Notes: generated by a model not told the origin, from the sequence alone. A stretch of 64,000 nt of DNA from Anatilimnocola aggregata (GCF_007747655.1 NZ_CP036274.1:2418001-2482000); one strand, 5' to 3'. Positions 17,884-26,842 are shown, numbered from the stretch's first letter. Made by a program: numbers and translations.

Positions 17884-19776
17884 TTACAGCCACTTCGCGA
17901 GTGGGCCACCTTGGGCTGCGAGCGCGTCGACCCGCTTGCTGACGGCAGGATCCTCAATTAGCGGCGGCGCATGATGCGGCTTGATTCGCGCGTCGATGAC
18001 GAGCGGGCCGATGCAGCCCCAGTGTTTATTCATCGTGGCAGCGCCGACGCCGTAAATATCTGCAGCTGGGTTGCTGCGTGTGAATGTTACCCACAGGAAG
18101 TTCCCCAACGTGCGCGAAGCAAAGTCGCTATCGTCGACAATCACGATCAGCGGAATCTGCTCTACCAGTTCTTCTGGTCGGCTTGATAGTTTCAACTGTT
18201 CGCAAAATCGCTCGACGGTCTGCTGCCAAGTTGCTGCAATCGGTTGCTCTGGTCGTTGTTGAAAGCTTGGCTGGGGTTGAATTGGCGGACCACTAACCGC
18301 GATCACACCGGGAAGCGCAAACCTGGGACTCGAATAACCCTCGGGCAGACGCAGCTCAGTAGGCACTTGAGTGGCCAGGGTTCGTCGTGGCGGACCAACT
18401 GCGGCGATCACGACTTTCGAACCACGGTTCAGACCATCACCCGAGTAGTCGAGCGTGTCGATGGTAGTACACGTATGAAAATGAAGGTCGCGCCGCCAAT
18501 CGACGCGTTTCAGGATGTGCTGCAGGAAGGCTCCTTCATCGTGCGTATCGAGCGCCGTATCGTCGGCCTGATTAGCGATTAGCAGATACTTGGCCAGCGA
18601 CATCTGTCCTTGGCCCAAGATCGCGCAAGCTTGCGTGAGGAGTTCCTGGGGCTGTGGGTTGGCATGAAAGGGCATGTATCGTTCGCTACCGACTGCCAGG
18701 AGCAACGGATGGACACCAGCAGCGTCAACAGCGTGCACCTGTTGCACGCCAGGCACGACGGTAGGAATGATCGGCCCCGTTAGTTCGTGAATGAGTTGCC
18801 CGAAGGTCGTATCTTCTTGGGGCGGGCGACCGACGACCGTGAAAGGCCAGATCGCATCTTTCCTCGCGAGAACTTCCTCGACTTCCAACACGGGAAAATC
18901 ATGCGCCAGGCTGTAGTAGCCAAGGTGATCGCCAAACGGGCCTTCAGGCAAATTGCGTCCTGGGCGAATGACGCCGCGAATGCAAAAGTCAGCATCGGCA
19001 TAGACGGGGAGATTGTTTCCTGAAGGCGTGGCACGATTCGCCATCCGAATTCGCTCGCCCGCCAAGGCTCCGGCGAAGGAAAGTTCACTCATCCCTTCGG
19101 GCAGTGGCATCACGGCTGCGAGTGACATGGCCGGATGACCGCCGACAAAGATGTTCACTCGCAAGGGCTCACCGTTGGCTAGGGCTGCCGCATGATGCAC
19201 ACCGATGCCGCGATGAATCTGATAGTGCAGGCCGATCTCACGATCTTGCGCGTAGGAATTACCCGACAGCTGTACGCGATACATGCCCAGATTCGAATGC
19301 GCGAGCCCAGGTAGGCGCGGATCTTCGGTAAAGACCTGCGGCAGGGTAATGAACGGGCCGCCATCGCCGGGCCAAGATTGAATCTGCGGTAAGTCGCCAA
19401 TGTTGATCCGCTGCGCGAAGACCGGCCCGCCGCGCACCAGCTTCGGTTGCATGTGCCAGGCAGTGAAGGGAGCGGACCAATACCGCCAAGGCTGACGCAG
19501 CGCTGCTGCCGGCTCGATTTTTAATTCAATTGCACGCCGCACTGCTTCGTACGAATGTCGAAACAGATACCGAGCCCGTTCGATGGTGCCGAACAGATTC
19601 GAAACTGCCTCGAAGCGGCAGTTCTTCACGCGCGTGAACCAAATCGCCGGCCCACTGCGGGCATACACGCGCCGCTGGATTTCCGCCGCCTCCAAGCGGC
19701 CATCGACCTCATGCTCCCAGCGCACCGCGTGCCCGGCTTGAACTAATTCGATCATCAGCTGACGAAGCGAAGACAT
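17884..19776 (-). CDS. UbiD-family prenylated-FMN-dependent decarboxylase
   Basis: UbiD-type enzymes reversibly decarboxylate aromatic or alpha,beta-unsaturated acids using prenylated FMN. I start it at ATG 19776 (630 residues); an earlier in-frame start at 19803 is possible. The family signature is clear: 'YRVQLSGNSYAQDREIGLHY', 'VNIFVGGHPAMSLAA', 'LPEGPFGDHLGYYSL' with the acidic catalytic region following, and 'GGHP' typical of the cofactor loop. It is longer than E. coli UbiD (about 497) at both ends, nearer the MenA-pathway or aromatic-acid clades. No ubiX-like flavin prenyltransferase gene lies nearby, so the cofactor must come from elsewhere. It is convergent with the hybrid kinase gene and divergent from the PHP gene. 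The substrate cannot be told from sequence. Confidence 0.88.
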   Translation of the reverse strand: MSSLRQLMIELVQAGHAVRWEHEVDGRLEAAEIQRRVYARSGPAIWFTRVKNCRFEAVSNLFGTIERARYLFRHSYEAVRRAIELKIEPAAALRQPWRYWSAPFTAWHMQPKLVRGGPVFAQRINIGDLPQIQSWPGDGGPFITLPQVFTEDPRLPGLAHSNLGMYRVQLSGNSYAQDREIGLHYQIHRGIGVHHAAALANGEPLRVNIFVGGHPAMSLAAVMPLPEGMSELSFAGALAGERIRMANRATPSGNNLPVYADADFCIRGVIRPGRNLPEGPFGDHLGYYSLAHDFPVLEVEEVLARKDAIWPFTVVGRPPQEDTTFGQLIHELTGPIIPTVVPGVQQVHAVDAAGVHPLLLAVGSERYMPFHANPQPQELLTQACAILGQGQMSLAKYLLIANQADDTALDTHDEGAFLQHILKRVDWRRDLHFHTCTTIDTLDYSGDGLNRGSKVVIAAVGPPRRTLATQVPTELRLPEGYSSPRFALPGVIAVSGPPIQPQPSFQQRPEQPIAATWQQTVERFCEQLKLSSRPEELVEQIPLIVIVDDSDFASRTLGNFLWVTFTRSNPAADIYGVGAATMNKHWGCIGPLVIDARIKPHHAPPLIEDPAVSKRVDALAAQGGPLAKWL

Positions 19777-19971
19777 GAGGCCCTTCTGATGGTAGCAACG
19801 CACTTCCGGTGTAACCGCACGACCAACGACATCTTAACGACCAGCCGAGCCCTGCGGCGCGCCGGAGGCCCGGCAGGCTGTTTATCCGACAGTTTCCGAT
19901 TAGATTGGTTCAGCTGGGGGCGGCGGTTTCCCACCAAGCAACATTAGTCTGCCGTGACGACGGAGAACGAG

Positions 19972-21363
19972 ATGATTCGAAAGCTACTTTCCCTGAGCCT
20001 TGCTTGGCTGTGCCTCGTGTCGCTAGTGGCTGCTCAAGAGCCCGCTGCCAGCACTAAGCCGGTGACCAAGTGGTACAAGGGGAATCTGCATACGCACTCG
20101 CTGTGGAGCGACGGCAACGACTTTCCCGAGATGATCTGCGCCTGGTACAAGACCCGCGGCTATCATTTTCTCGCCCTTTCCGATCACAACTTGCTGAGCG
20201 TTGGCGAGAAATGGATCGACTCGAAGCGGGCCAATACGAAGGATGCCATCGGCGGGCTGGAGCGCTTTCGCGAGGCCTTCAAAGACCGCGTTCAGACGAA
20301 AGAAGAGGATGGCAAAACGCTGGTGCGCCTATCGCCCCTGGCTGAGTTCCGCCCGCTGTTCGAGGAGCCCGAGAAGTTTCTGCTGATCCAGGCTGAAGAA
20401 ATCACCGACAGCTTCAAGAGCAAACCGATTCACGTCAACGGACATAACCTGCAGGAGTCGATCAAGCCGCAAGGAGGCACGACGCTGCGCGAGACCATTG
20501 CCAACAACCTTCGCGCTGTCGAGCAGCAGGGGAAGCGGCTCAAGCAGCTGACGCTGGGGCACTTGAACCACCCCAACTATGGCTACGCTGTGACAGCCGA
20601 GGACATGGCCCATGTGGCCGAAGAAAAGTTCTTCGAAGTTTACAACGGGCATCCCGGCGTGAATCATCTGGGCGACTCCTTTACCCCTGCAGACAGCAAG
20701 GGTGCCGCGCATACGCACGATCACAGCGACAAAGGTCACACGCACTCTCACGTTCATCCGCCGGTGCATCATGCGAGCATCGAAAAGATGTGGGACATCG
20801 CGAACACGCTGCGAATTGCAGAATTCAAACGCCCGCCGCTGTTCGGCCTAGGGACCGACGACTCTCACAACTACTTCGGCACACGTGGCGCTTCGCCCGG
20901 CCGCGGCTGGGTCGTGGTGCGTGCTCCCGAACTGACTGCAGCTGCCTTGCTCAAGTCACTTCACGCGGGCGATTTCTACGCCTCGAGTGGCATCGTGCTG
21001 AAGGACTTTGAGTGGGATGCGAAAGCGAAGAAGCTATCGATTGAAATTGAACCGCAGCCCGGCGTTACCTACACGACCGCGCTCATCGGCACGCTCGAAT
21101 CGGTCTCGCTGAAGAGTGAACCGATTAAAGATCCGATGGGGAAGGAGTTGCCGGTTACGCGCAAATACTCGCCTGACCTGGGCAAGACGCTGCAAGTGAG
21201 GACTGGCACCAGTGTGGTGTTTCAGTTCACGGGTAAAGAGTTGTATGCCCGCGCTGTTGTCACCAGCAGCCGTGCGCCGGAAATCCCTTCTTTCAAAGAT
21301 CAAAAAGAGCAAGCCTGGCTCCAGCCCATGGGTTGGGAAGGCCGCCTCGCCAGTTCGAAGTAA
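19972..21363 (+). CDS. Secreted PHP-domain metal-dependent hydrolase
   Basis: A 463-residue exported protein. I prefer ATG 19972, which directly opens a signal peptide ('MIRKLLSLSLAWLCLVSLVA') and has GGAG upstream; a GTG at 19954 would add six residues. The PHP fold is indicated by H40 and H42 in 'GNLHTHSLWSDG', 'LALSDHN', 'EEITDSF', 'NHPNYGY' and 'GTDDSHNY', which together would bind a two- or three-metal centre. An insert at about 238-265 is packed with His, Asp and Thr ('AHTHDHSDKGHTHSHVHPP'), like metal-chelating loops. The C-terminal 110 residues are a beta-rich appendage. PHP enzymes hydrolyse phosphoesters; the secreted ones of planctomycetes are uncharacterised. The esterase gene follows 33 bp downstream, so they are probably one operon. 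Confidence 0.85.
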   Translation: MIRKLLSLSLAWLCLVSLVAAQEPAASTKPVTKWYKGNLHTHSLWSDGNDFPEMICAWYKTRGYHFLALSDHNLLSVGEKWIDSKRANTKDAIGGLERFREAFKDRVQTKEEDGKTLVRLSPLAEFRPLFEEPEKFLLIQAEEITDSFKSKPIHVNGHNLQESIKPQGGTTLRETIANNLRAVEQQGKRLKQLTLGHLNHPNYGYAVTAEDMAHVAEEKFFEVYNGHPGVNHLGDSFTPADSKGAAHTHDHSDKGHTHSHVHPPVHHASIEKMWDIANTLRIAEFKRPPLFGLGTDDSHNYFGTRGASPGRGWVVVRAPELTAAALLKSLHAGDFYASSGIVLKDFEWDAKAKKLSIEIEPQPGVTYTTALIGTLESVSLKSEPIKDPMGKELPVTRKYSPDLGKTLQVRTGTSVVFQFTGKELYARAVVTSSRAPEIPSFKDQKEQAWLQPMGWEGRLASSK

Positions 21364-21396
21364 CAAGCCTATTTTCGTCTTTTGTCGGATTCCATC

Positions 21397-23463
21397 ATGC
21401 TCCGCTCCCTATTTTGCCTCACTGTTGCGATTGCCATCACTGTCCCCGCGCGTGGCGATGGACCGGCCGACAATCAAACCGAGAACGTTCGTCGCATTCC
21501 CAAGCTGGGGGTGGAAGTGCCCGCCGAGAAGCGCGCTGAATTGGAAGCAGGATTGAAAGAACTTCGCGGCAAGATCGATGACCTCCGCAAACGGAACAAT
21601 GCCAAGGTTAACGAACTACTGCCGGATATCGAGATCTTTCACAAAGCAGTCAACGACGCGCTCGTCTATCAGGAACTCTTCGATCCCAAGGAAGTCGAGT
21701 TCGCCCCCAAACTCATCATAACTGGCTTGGAACGGGCAGCATCGCTGGCCAAAGGTGAATCGCCGTGGACCAGCGACAAGGGGCTCGTCGTCCGCGGCTT
21801 CGTTTCTAAACTCGATGGCAGCGTGCAGCCTTACGGCCTCGTAGTGCCTGAAGTTTACGACTCACATAATGGTCCCGCTTCGCGCTGCGATATCTGGCTG
21901 CATGGCCGGGGCGAAACTCTGAGCGAGTTCAATTTTCTGAAGGACCGGATGACGAACGTTGGCGCTATTTCGCCCAGCGGTGTCATCGTGCTGCATCCCT
22001 ACGGTCGCTATAGCAATGCCTTTAAGTTCGCGGGCGAAGTCGATGTCTTCGAAGCGTTGGCGAGTACCGAGCGGCGCTATCGAATCGACCCCAGTCTCAT
22101 CGCCATGCGTGGCTTCAGCATGGGTGGCGCTGGCGCATGGCATCTGGCCGTGCATCATCCGCATCGTTGGTTCGCTGCCAACCCGGGTGCTGGTTTCAGC
22201 GAAACGCCCGACTTCCTCCGCGTCTTTCAAAAGCAGGATTTAAAGCCCCTGTGGTGGGAAAAAACATTGTGGCAATGGTACGACTGCCCGGTCTGGGTGA
22301 ACAATCTCAAGGGATTGCCGACCGTTGCTTATAGCGGGGAACTCGACTCTCAAAAGCAGGCAGCTGATGTGATGGAAGCAGCCATGCAAGCGGCGGGGAT
22401 GCAACTTCGCCACATCATCGGTCCCGATACCAAGCACGCCTACACGCCCCAAGCAAAAGAAGAAGTCGACCGCCGGCTAACGGCGCTGGAAATGTTCGCT
22501 GGTGACTTTGGCAATACCGAAGTCACCTTCACCACTTGTACGCTCCGCTACCCGCGCCGTTCGTTCGTCACCATCGACGAACTCGAAGAGCACTGGAAGC
22601 CGGGCTCGATTCAAATCGATCTCTCGGGCGAGATCCGTTTTAGTGCCAAGGGGATCACTGCGTTTACCGTTGATTCCGATCCCGGTTATTACATCGATCA
22701 AGACAGTCTCGATGTCGTCGTGAACGAAGGCTTGCCCGGCGCGCCACCAGACGACCCCAACAGCGAAGAATATTCCGTCGGCACTGTGCCCGCGTTGAGC
22801 GACCGTTCGCTCAAGTTCTCGGTTCATAAGATCGGCGACCGCTGGCATCTGGGACCGCGCACGAACGAGATTGGCCTTCGTAAAAAGCACGGGCTCACCG
22901 GCCCGATCGACGATGCCTTCATGGAGTCGTTTCTGTTCGTTGCTCCCACCGGCAAAGCTTGGAATGAACTGCCCAGCCAATGGAGCAACAGCGAACTCAC
23001 ACGTGCCAAAGAACATTGGCGACGTCACTTCCGCGGCGTTGCGCGCGTGAAGAACGATGCTCAAATCACGCCCGATGACATAGCCAAACACAATCTGGTT
23101 CTGTGGGGCGACCCAGGCAGCAACGCCGTGCTCAGCCAGATCATCGCCAAGCTGCCGATCAAGTGGACCGCCGAGCAGATTCAAGTGGGAGGGGGAGTCT
23201 TCCCGGCCAATCAGCACGCCGTGGTGGCCATCTATCCCAATCCGCTGAATCCCAAGAAGTATGTCGTACTGAACAGCAGTTTCACGTTCCGCGAGTTTGC
23301 CTACCTGAACAACGCGCGCCAGGTTCCCATGCTGCCGGACTGGGCCGTCGTTGATCTCACCACGCCCCCCAACTCGGTCTGGCCCGGCAAAATCGTCGCT
23401 GCCGACTTCTTCGACGAACGGTGGCAACTCAAGCCGCTGAAGCCCGTCAACTCGCGGCCGTAG
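21397..23463 (+). CDS. Secreted alpha/beta-hydrolase (prolyl-oligopeptidase/esterase type)
   Basis: A 688-residue exported hydrolase starting at ATG 21397, with a signal peptide ending near 'ARGDG'. After a helical segment (about 30-110) comes the alpha/beta-hydrolase domain (about 125-375). The nucleophile Ser is in 'MRGFSMGGAGAWHLA', the acid is probably Asp in 'YSGELDSQ', and the His is in 'GPDTKHAYTP'. Residues 375-688 form a second part with beta-strand segments and a Rossmann-like stretch ('LVLWGDPGSNAVLSQIIAKL'), which is commonly fused to such hydrolases in planctomycetes. Substrates may be sugar esters or peptides and are not deducible. It lies just after the PHP gene. Confidence 0.85.
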   Translation: MLRSLFCLTVAIAITVPARGDGPADNQTENVRRIPKLGVEVPAEKRAELEAGLKELRGKIDDLRKRNNAKVNELLPDIEIFHKAVNDALVYQELFDPKEVEFAPKLIITGLERAASLAKGESPWTSDKGLVVRGFVSKLDGSVQPYGLVVPEVYDSHNGPASRCDIWLHGRGETLSEFNFLKDRMTNVGAISPSGVIVLHPYGRYSNAFKFAGEVDVFEALASTERRYRIDPSLIAMRGFSMGGAGAWHLAVHHPHRWFAANPGAGFSETPDFLRVFQKQDLKPLWWEKTLWQWYDCPVWVNNLKGLPTVAYSGELDSQKQAADVMEAAMQAAGMQLRHIIGPDTKHAYTPQAKEEVDRRLTALEMFAGDFGNTEVTFTTCTLRYPRRSFVTIDELEEHWKPGSIQIDLSGEIRFSAKGITAFTVDSDPGYYIDQDSLDVVVNEGLPGAPPDDPNSEEYSVGTVPALSDRSLKFSVHKIGDRWHLGPRTNEIGLRKKHGLTGPIDDAFMESFLFVAPTGKAWNELPSQWSNSELTRAKEHWRRHFRGVARVKNDAQITPDDIAKHNLVLWGDPGSNAVLSQIIAKLPIKWTAEQIQVGGGVFPANQHAVVAIYPNPLNPKKYVVLNSSFTFREFAYLNNARQVPMLPDWAVVDLTTPPNSVWPGKIVAADFFDERWQLKPLKPVNSRP

Positions 23464-23490
23464 TTGGCGCGCTGGTGCCAAGAAACTCTG

Positions 23491-23538
23491 GCAAGAAAGA
23501 ACAAAGCCCGCTGCGTCAGTGACCTAACGGAGCGGGCT
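23491..23538 (-). terminator. Rho-independent terminator of the SMP-30 gene
   Basis: The arms AGCCCGCT (23505-23512) and AGCGGGCT (23531-23538) form an 8-bp stem. Read on the minus strand it is followed by a T-rich run (TTTGTTCTTTCTT). It lies 28 bp past the stop of the minus-strand gene and between two convergent genes, so it may also slow + strand transcription. Confidence 0.65.
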
Positions 23539-23566
23539 CAAGAGGCTGAGCAGTGAGCGGGCGAGC

Positions 23567-24601
23567 TTAGTAGCCGATGCCCTTTACTTGCGTTTTCACG
23601 CGGCAGATGTAGGAGTCGGCACAGACATAAAGCGTGCTGCCGTCGTCGCCAAATTTGCAGTTGGCGGTTCGTTCGCCGGTGTTCAGGCGGCCGAGCAATT
23701 TCCCTTCGGGAGTGAAGCAATAGACGCCGCCTGGGCCGGTGGCCCAGAGGTGCCCTTGCTGATCGACAGCCATGCCGTCCGGCAAACCGGGGCGACCTTC
23801 CTTCACCCAAGCGGTCGCATCGAACAGCACCTTACCTTCACCAAGCGTGCCGTCGGCCTTGACGGGAAACGACTTATAAATGGCAGCCGCGGGATCGGAC
23901 TGCGCGACGTACAGCGTCTTCTCGTCGGGCGAAAAAGCGATCCCGTTGGGGCGAGTCAGTTCCTTGGTGAGGAGCGTCACCTTGCCGTCGGTCCCCAGGC
24001 GATAAACGCCGAACCAATCGAGTTCCTTGCCCGGATCCTTCTCGCGCTGCGGCAGGCCATACGGCGGATCGGTGAAGTACAGATCGCCACTCTTTTGATA
24101 GACGAGGTCGTTCGGGCTGTTGAACCGCTTGCCATCGTACTTGTCGGCCAGCGTCTTGAGCGTGCCATCTTTTTCGATCCGCTTGATGACGCGGTCGCCG
24201 TGGCAGCAGGCGACGATGCGACCTTCGCTATCGAGCGTCAAGCCATTGGTGCCGGGCTCTTCGCCGGTGAACTTGGCGGTGCCGGTGTAACCGACCTTGT
24301 CGCGGAACAGCGAGATGCCCGACTTGGGATCCCACTTCATGATCTTGTTCGGCGGAATATCGCTAAAGATCAAAAGACCGCTCGATTTGACCCACAGCGG
24401 GCCTTCGGTCCAGTCAAAACCTTCCCCCAGAACTTCAATCTGCGCGCCTGGCGCGAGCAGCTTGGCGAATGAGGGATCAATCGTTTCGATCGAACCGATA
24501 GTCTTCACTTTGTCGGCACCATGCGCGGCAGGTTGAGCAGTGGTCAGAATCGCTCCGACCAGGAATGACAGACAGGCAATTGCCTGGAGACAACGTTTCA
24601 T
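23567..24601 (-). CDS. Secreted SMP-30/gluconolactonase family protein
   Basis: A 344-residue exported six-bladed beta-propeller. ATG 24601 opens a signal peptide ('MKRCLQAIACLSFLVGAIL'); upstream in-frame residues look spurious. The metal/active-site pattern of SMP-30 is visible: the Glu in 'FDWTEGPLW', Asn in 'GTNGLTLD' and 'NSPNDLVY', 'RPNGIAFSPDEKTLY' and the Asp in 'LPDGMAVDQQGHLW'. Family members hydrolyse sugar lactones or related esters; the exact substrate is unknown. It is convergent with the preceding esterase gene, with a terminator between them. Confidence 0.9.
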   Translation of the reverse strand: MKRCLQAIACLSFLVGAILTTAQPAAHGADKVKTIGSIETIDPSFAKLLAPGAQIEVLGEGFDWTEGPLWVKSSGLLIFSDIPPNKIMKWDPKSGISLFRDKVGYTGTAKFTGEEPGTNGLTLDSEGRIVACCHGDRVIKRIEKDGTLKTLADKYDGKRFNSPNDLVYQKSGDLYFTDPPYGLPQREKDPGKELDWFGVYRLGTDGKVTLLTKELTRPNGIAFSPDEKTLYVAQSDPAAAIYKSFPVKADGTLGEGKVLFDATAWVKEGRPGLPDGMAVDQQGHLWATGPGGVYCFTPEGKLLGRLNTGERTANCKFGDDGSTLYVCADSYICRVKTQVKGIGY

Positions 24602-24756
24602 GCAAGAGAGCCCTTTGTTAGCGGAGGTTACTTCGTGGCAGCTGCCGCAGCAATTGCTCGGCAAAACGCCGCCATCGTAGCCCGTGCCGCCGAGGGAAGC
24701 AAATCGGCAGGTGTTTGGGTGGTGTCCTGTTTTGAGTGACGAGTTAGGTCACGGGG

Positions 24757-25008
24757 CTAGCTGAACGGGTCCATGTATTTCCAATCCGCCGGTCGCAACT
24801 TCCGGTCGATCTGATTTATTGGCCAGAAAAAATAGGAAGCAGCCTCTCGGTTATCATCTCCAAGCAAGGGATAAGCGTCACACCATTCGTCATTAATCAC
24901 TAAGTCGTTGCTGTGTGTCACCAGCGCCAAATAGCTTCCCACGTACAGCACAGGCAGGAGTAGCAACACGGCTGCGAAGATCGGCGCGGCTGAGCGTGGT
25001 TGTTTCAC
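24757..25008 (-). CDS. Small single-pass membrane protein
   Basis: An 83-residue protein from a GTG start. One hydrophobic helix ('IFAAVLLLLPVLYVGSYLALV', about 10-30) is followed by an acidic, aromatic extracytoplasmic tail ('FFWPINQIDRKLRPADWKYM'). The 'PINQIDRKLRP' ending looks conserved rather than random. The start overlaps by one base the stop of an even smaller hydrophobic frame upstream (TAG/GTG at 25008-25010), which suggests translational coupling. Function unknown. Confidence 0.6.
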   Translation of the reverse strand: MKQPRSAAPIFAAVLLLLPVLYVGSYLALVTHSNDLVINDEWCDAYPLLGDDNREAASYFFWPINQIDRKLRPADWKYMDPFS

Positions 25009-25148
25009 TAGGTCAGACCTTTAATGCCTTGCGGTTGATTCATGAGCCAAATGTAAAACACGAGCCATCGCAAAAGGCACGCGGCACAGGCGAGAAGGGG
25101 CGGGGCCACAATCGCAATGACGATTAAAGTGCGGAGGGAATTACGCAG
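25008..25148 (-). CDS. Possible very small membrane peptide with non-canonical start
   Basis: Reading back from TAG at 25008-25010, a frame of about 46 codons encodes a strongly hydrophobic stretch ('LIVIAIVAPPLLACAACLL') followed by 'NQPQGIKGLT'. There is no ATG. The first candidates are a CTG at 25148 and a GTG at 25109 (about 33 residues). The one-base stop/start overlap with the following small gene and the membrane-helix composition support it; the missing good start and ribosome site count against it. Confidence 0.3.
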   Translation of the reverse strand: MRNSLRTLIVIAIVAPPLLACAACLLRWLVFYIWLMNQPQGIKGLT

Positions 25149-25169
25149 ATGACCATTCTACCCTCACAC

Positions 25170-25197
25170 AAAAAAGCCCCGCCAGAGTCGGGCGGGG
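25170..25197 (-). terminator. Terminator-like hairpin, minus strand
   Basis: The stem is CCCCGCC (25177-25183) with GGCGGGG (25191-25197) and a 7-base loop. Read on the minus strand it is followed by CTTTTTT. It is a textbook intrinsic terminator, but the DNA to its right holds no minus-strand gene; the two small minus-strand frames start just after it. It could be an attenuator for them or a leftover from a lost gene. Confidence 0.6.
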
Positions 25198-25208
25198 TTG
25201 CGGGCGCG

Positions 25209-25239
25209 GCTTACTGACACGCGTCAGGCTACGTTAGGG
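25209..25239. repeat. Related copy of the ACGCGTC intergenic element
   Basis: This stretch, containing ACACGCGTCAGGCTAC and then GTTAGGG, aligns with the right arm of the inverted repeat at 8479-8507 (CACGCGTCGGGCTAC, then CTAGGG) with a few changes. Within itself it has the small palindrome TGACACGCGTCA. It lies just upstream of the sulfatase gene. Confidence 0.5.
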
Positions 25240-25306
25240 AGTGGCACCGCCGTTTCCACCTGTCATAATCGGCGCAGCTTCATTTCACTTCTCCGGGAGC
25301 TCGCGG

Positions 25307-26776
25307 ATGTTGCGCCTGTTGTTGTTCATTCTGCTGGGTATCGTTGGTTCAACTTCTTTGGCTGCGGAAACTCCGAAGCCAAACATCATTCTGTTCGTCA
25401 CCGACGACATGAGTCCCGATGCGGGCTGCTTTGGTAATTCGGTGATCAAGACCCCCGCGCTCGATGCACTGGCACGCGACGGCATCCGCTTGCCCCACGC
25501 CTTTTGTACCACAGCCAGTTGTAGCGCCAGCCGCAGCGTGATTCTCTCGGGCATTCATAATCATGCCAACGCGCACTACGGCCATGCCCACGCCTATCAC
25601 CATTTTTCGTCGTACCCCAAGCTGCAAACGTTGCCAGTTCGTTTGACCGCTGCCGGCTATCGCACCGCGCGGGTCGGCAAGTATCACGTCGAGCCCGAAG
25701 CGGTTTACAAGTTCGAGCAGGCCATTCCCGGCGCGGAACGGAATCCGGTTCTAATGGCCAACAATTGTCGCGATCTCATCGCGGCCAAGAGTGAGAAACC
25801 ATTCTTCCTCTACTTTTGCACGGCCGATCCTCACCGCGGTGGCGGCAGCGTTCCCGGTGATCCGCTCGAACCCGATGCCTTCGGCAATCGCGCGGATGGT
25901 TACGAAGGCGTGACCGAAGTGAAGTACGATCCCAAGAACGTAATCGTCCCGCCGTTCTTGCCCGACAGTCCCACCTGTCGCGCAGAACTCGCGCAGTACT
26001 ATCAATCGATTTCGCGCGTCGACCAGGGTCTGGCGAAACTCGTTGCCATTCTCAAAGAAGCGAATCAATACGACAACACGCTGATCGTGTTCACGTCCGA
26101 TCATGGCATCGCCATGCCCGGGAGCAAGACCACCGTCTATGAGCCGGGTTTAACGGTCCCCATGGTCTACAAATTGCCTGGGAAACCCACACCCGCAACC
26201 GCGGGGCGTGTTTGCCAGGCCATGGTCAGCCATGTCGACCTCACCCCCACTTTGCTCGCTGCGGCTGATGCACTTCCTACTCCGCTACCCGCCGAAGGGC
26301 CGGTGAATAAGCGGGCGAAGGCTGCAGCCGCGCAATCGAACCTGCAGGGCCGCTCCTATTACGGAGTGTTGAAAGAGGAACAACCTGCGGGCTGGGACAC
26401 GATCGAAGCATCGCACACGTTCCACGAGATCACGATGTACTATCCCATGCGCGTGGTCCGCAATCGGCAGCACAAACTGATTTGGAACCTCGCCGCACCT
26501 CTACCTTATCCATTTGCCAGCGACCTGTGGAATGCTCCCACATGGCAAGCAGTCTACAAGCAAGGTCCCGACGCCTTGTACGGCAAGCGAACTGTGAAGA
26601 ATTACATTCACCGACCGGCGTTCGAACTGTACGACCTGAATACCGATCCCCACGAAGTCAACAATCTGGCCGACGATTCCAAGTACGCGAAGTTGCTCGA
26701 AGAAATGAAGGCGGAGCTCAAAGACTTTCAGCAGCGCACGAGCGATCCTTGGATCATGAAGTGGAAATACGAGTAA
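25307..26776 (+). CDS. Secreted sulfatase (S1 family, CxAxR type)
   Basis: A 489-residue exported sulfatase starting at ATG 25307, whose signal peptide ends near 'STSLAAE'. The formylglycine motif is C72-S-A-S-R76 in 'TASCSASRSVILSG', so Cys is the residue to be matured. Metal ligands are D33 and D34 ('FVTDDMS') and Asp and His in 'FTSDHGIAMPGS'. 'RVGKYHVEPE' is the family's Lys/His substrate-binding pair region. The C-terminus ends with 'PFELYDLNTDPHEVNNLA'-like sequence, typical of N-sulfoglucosamine sulfohydrolase (heparan sulfamidase)-like enzymes. Planctomycetes use many such enzymes to desulfate algal polysaccharides; the actual sugar is unknown. No maturase gene is in the window. Confidence 0.92.
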   Translation: MLRLLLFILLGIVGSTSLAAETPKPNIILFVTDDMSPDAGCFGNSVIKTPALDALARDGIRLPHAFCTTASCSASRSVILSGIHNHANAHYGHAHAYHHFSSYPKLQTLPVRLTAAGYRTARVGKYHVEPEAVYKFEQAIPGAERNPVLMANNCRDLIAAKSEKPFFLYFCTADPHRGGGSVPGDPLEPDAFGNRADGYEGVTEVKYDPKNVIVPPFLPDSPTCRAELAQYYQSISRVDQGLAKLVAILKEANQYDNTLIVFTSDHGIAMPGSKTTVYEPGLTVPMVYKLPGKPTPATAGRVCQAMVSHVDLTPTLLAAADALPTPLPAEGPVNKRAKAAAAQSNLQGRSYYGVLKEEQPAGWDTIEASHTFHEITMYYPMRVVRNRQHKLIWNLAAPLPYPFASDLWNAPTWQAVYKQGPDALYGKRTVKNYIHRPAFELYDLNTDPHEVNNLADDSKYAKLLEEMKAELKDFQQRTSDPWIMKWKYE

Positions 26777-26842
26777 TAAGAAACTCCGCTTCATTGTTGT
26801 CACGCCCAGGTTCTGCAATCCCTTTTGAATCGAGAGACGCCC

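Noticed and set aside
22477-23481. 334-codon antisense frame over the secreted esterase gene
   Set aside because: A byproduct of GC bias at codon positions; the sense strand has a signal peptide and the GFSMGG motif.
23588-24472. 294-codon + strand frame inside the SMP-30 gene
   Set aside because: Antisense to a well-supported lactonase; shadow.
23519-24752. 10-bp inverted pair GTGACCTAAC/GTTAGGTCAC flanking the SMP-30 gene
   Set aside because: No longer homology around it and one copy lies inside a terminator; expected by chance in a window of this size, so not called a transposon end.
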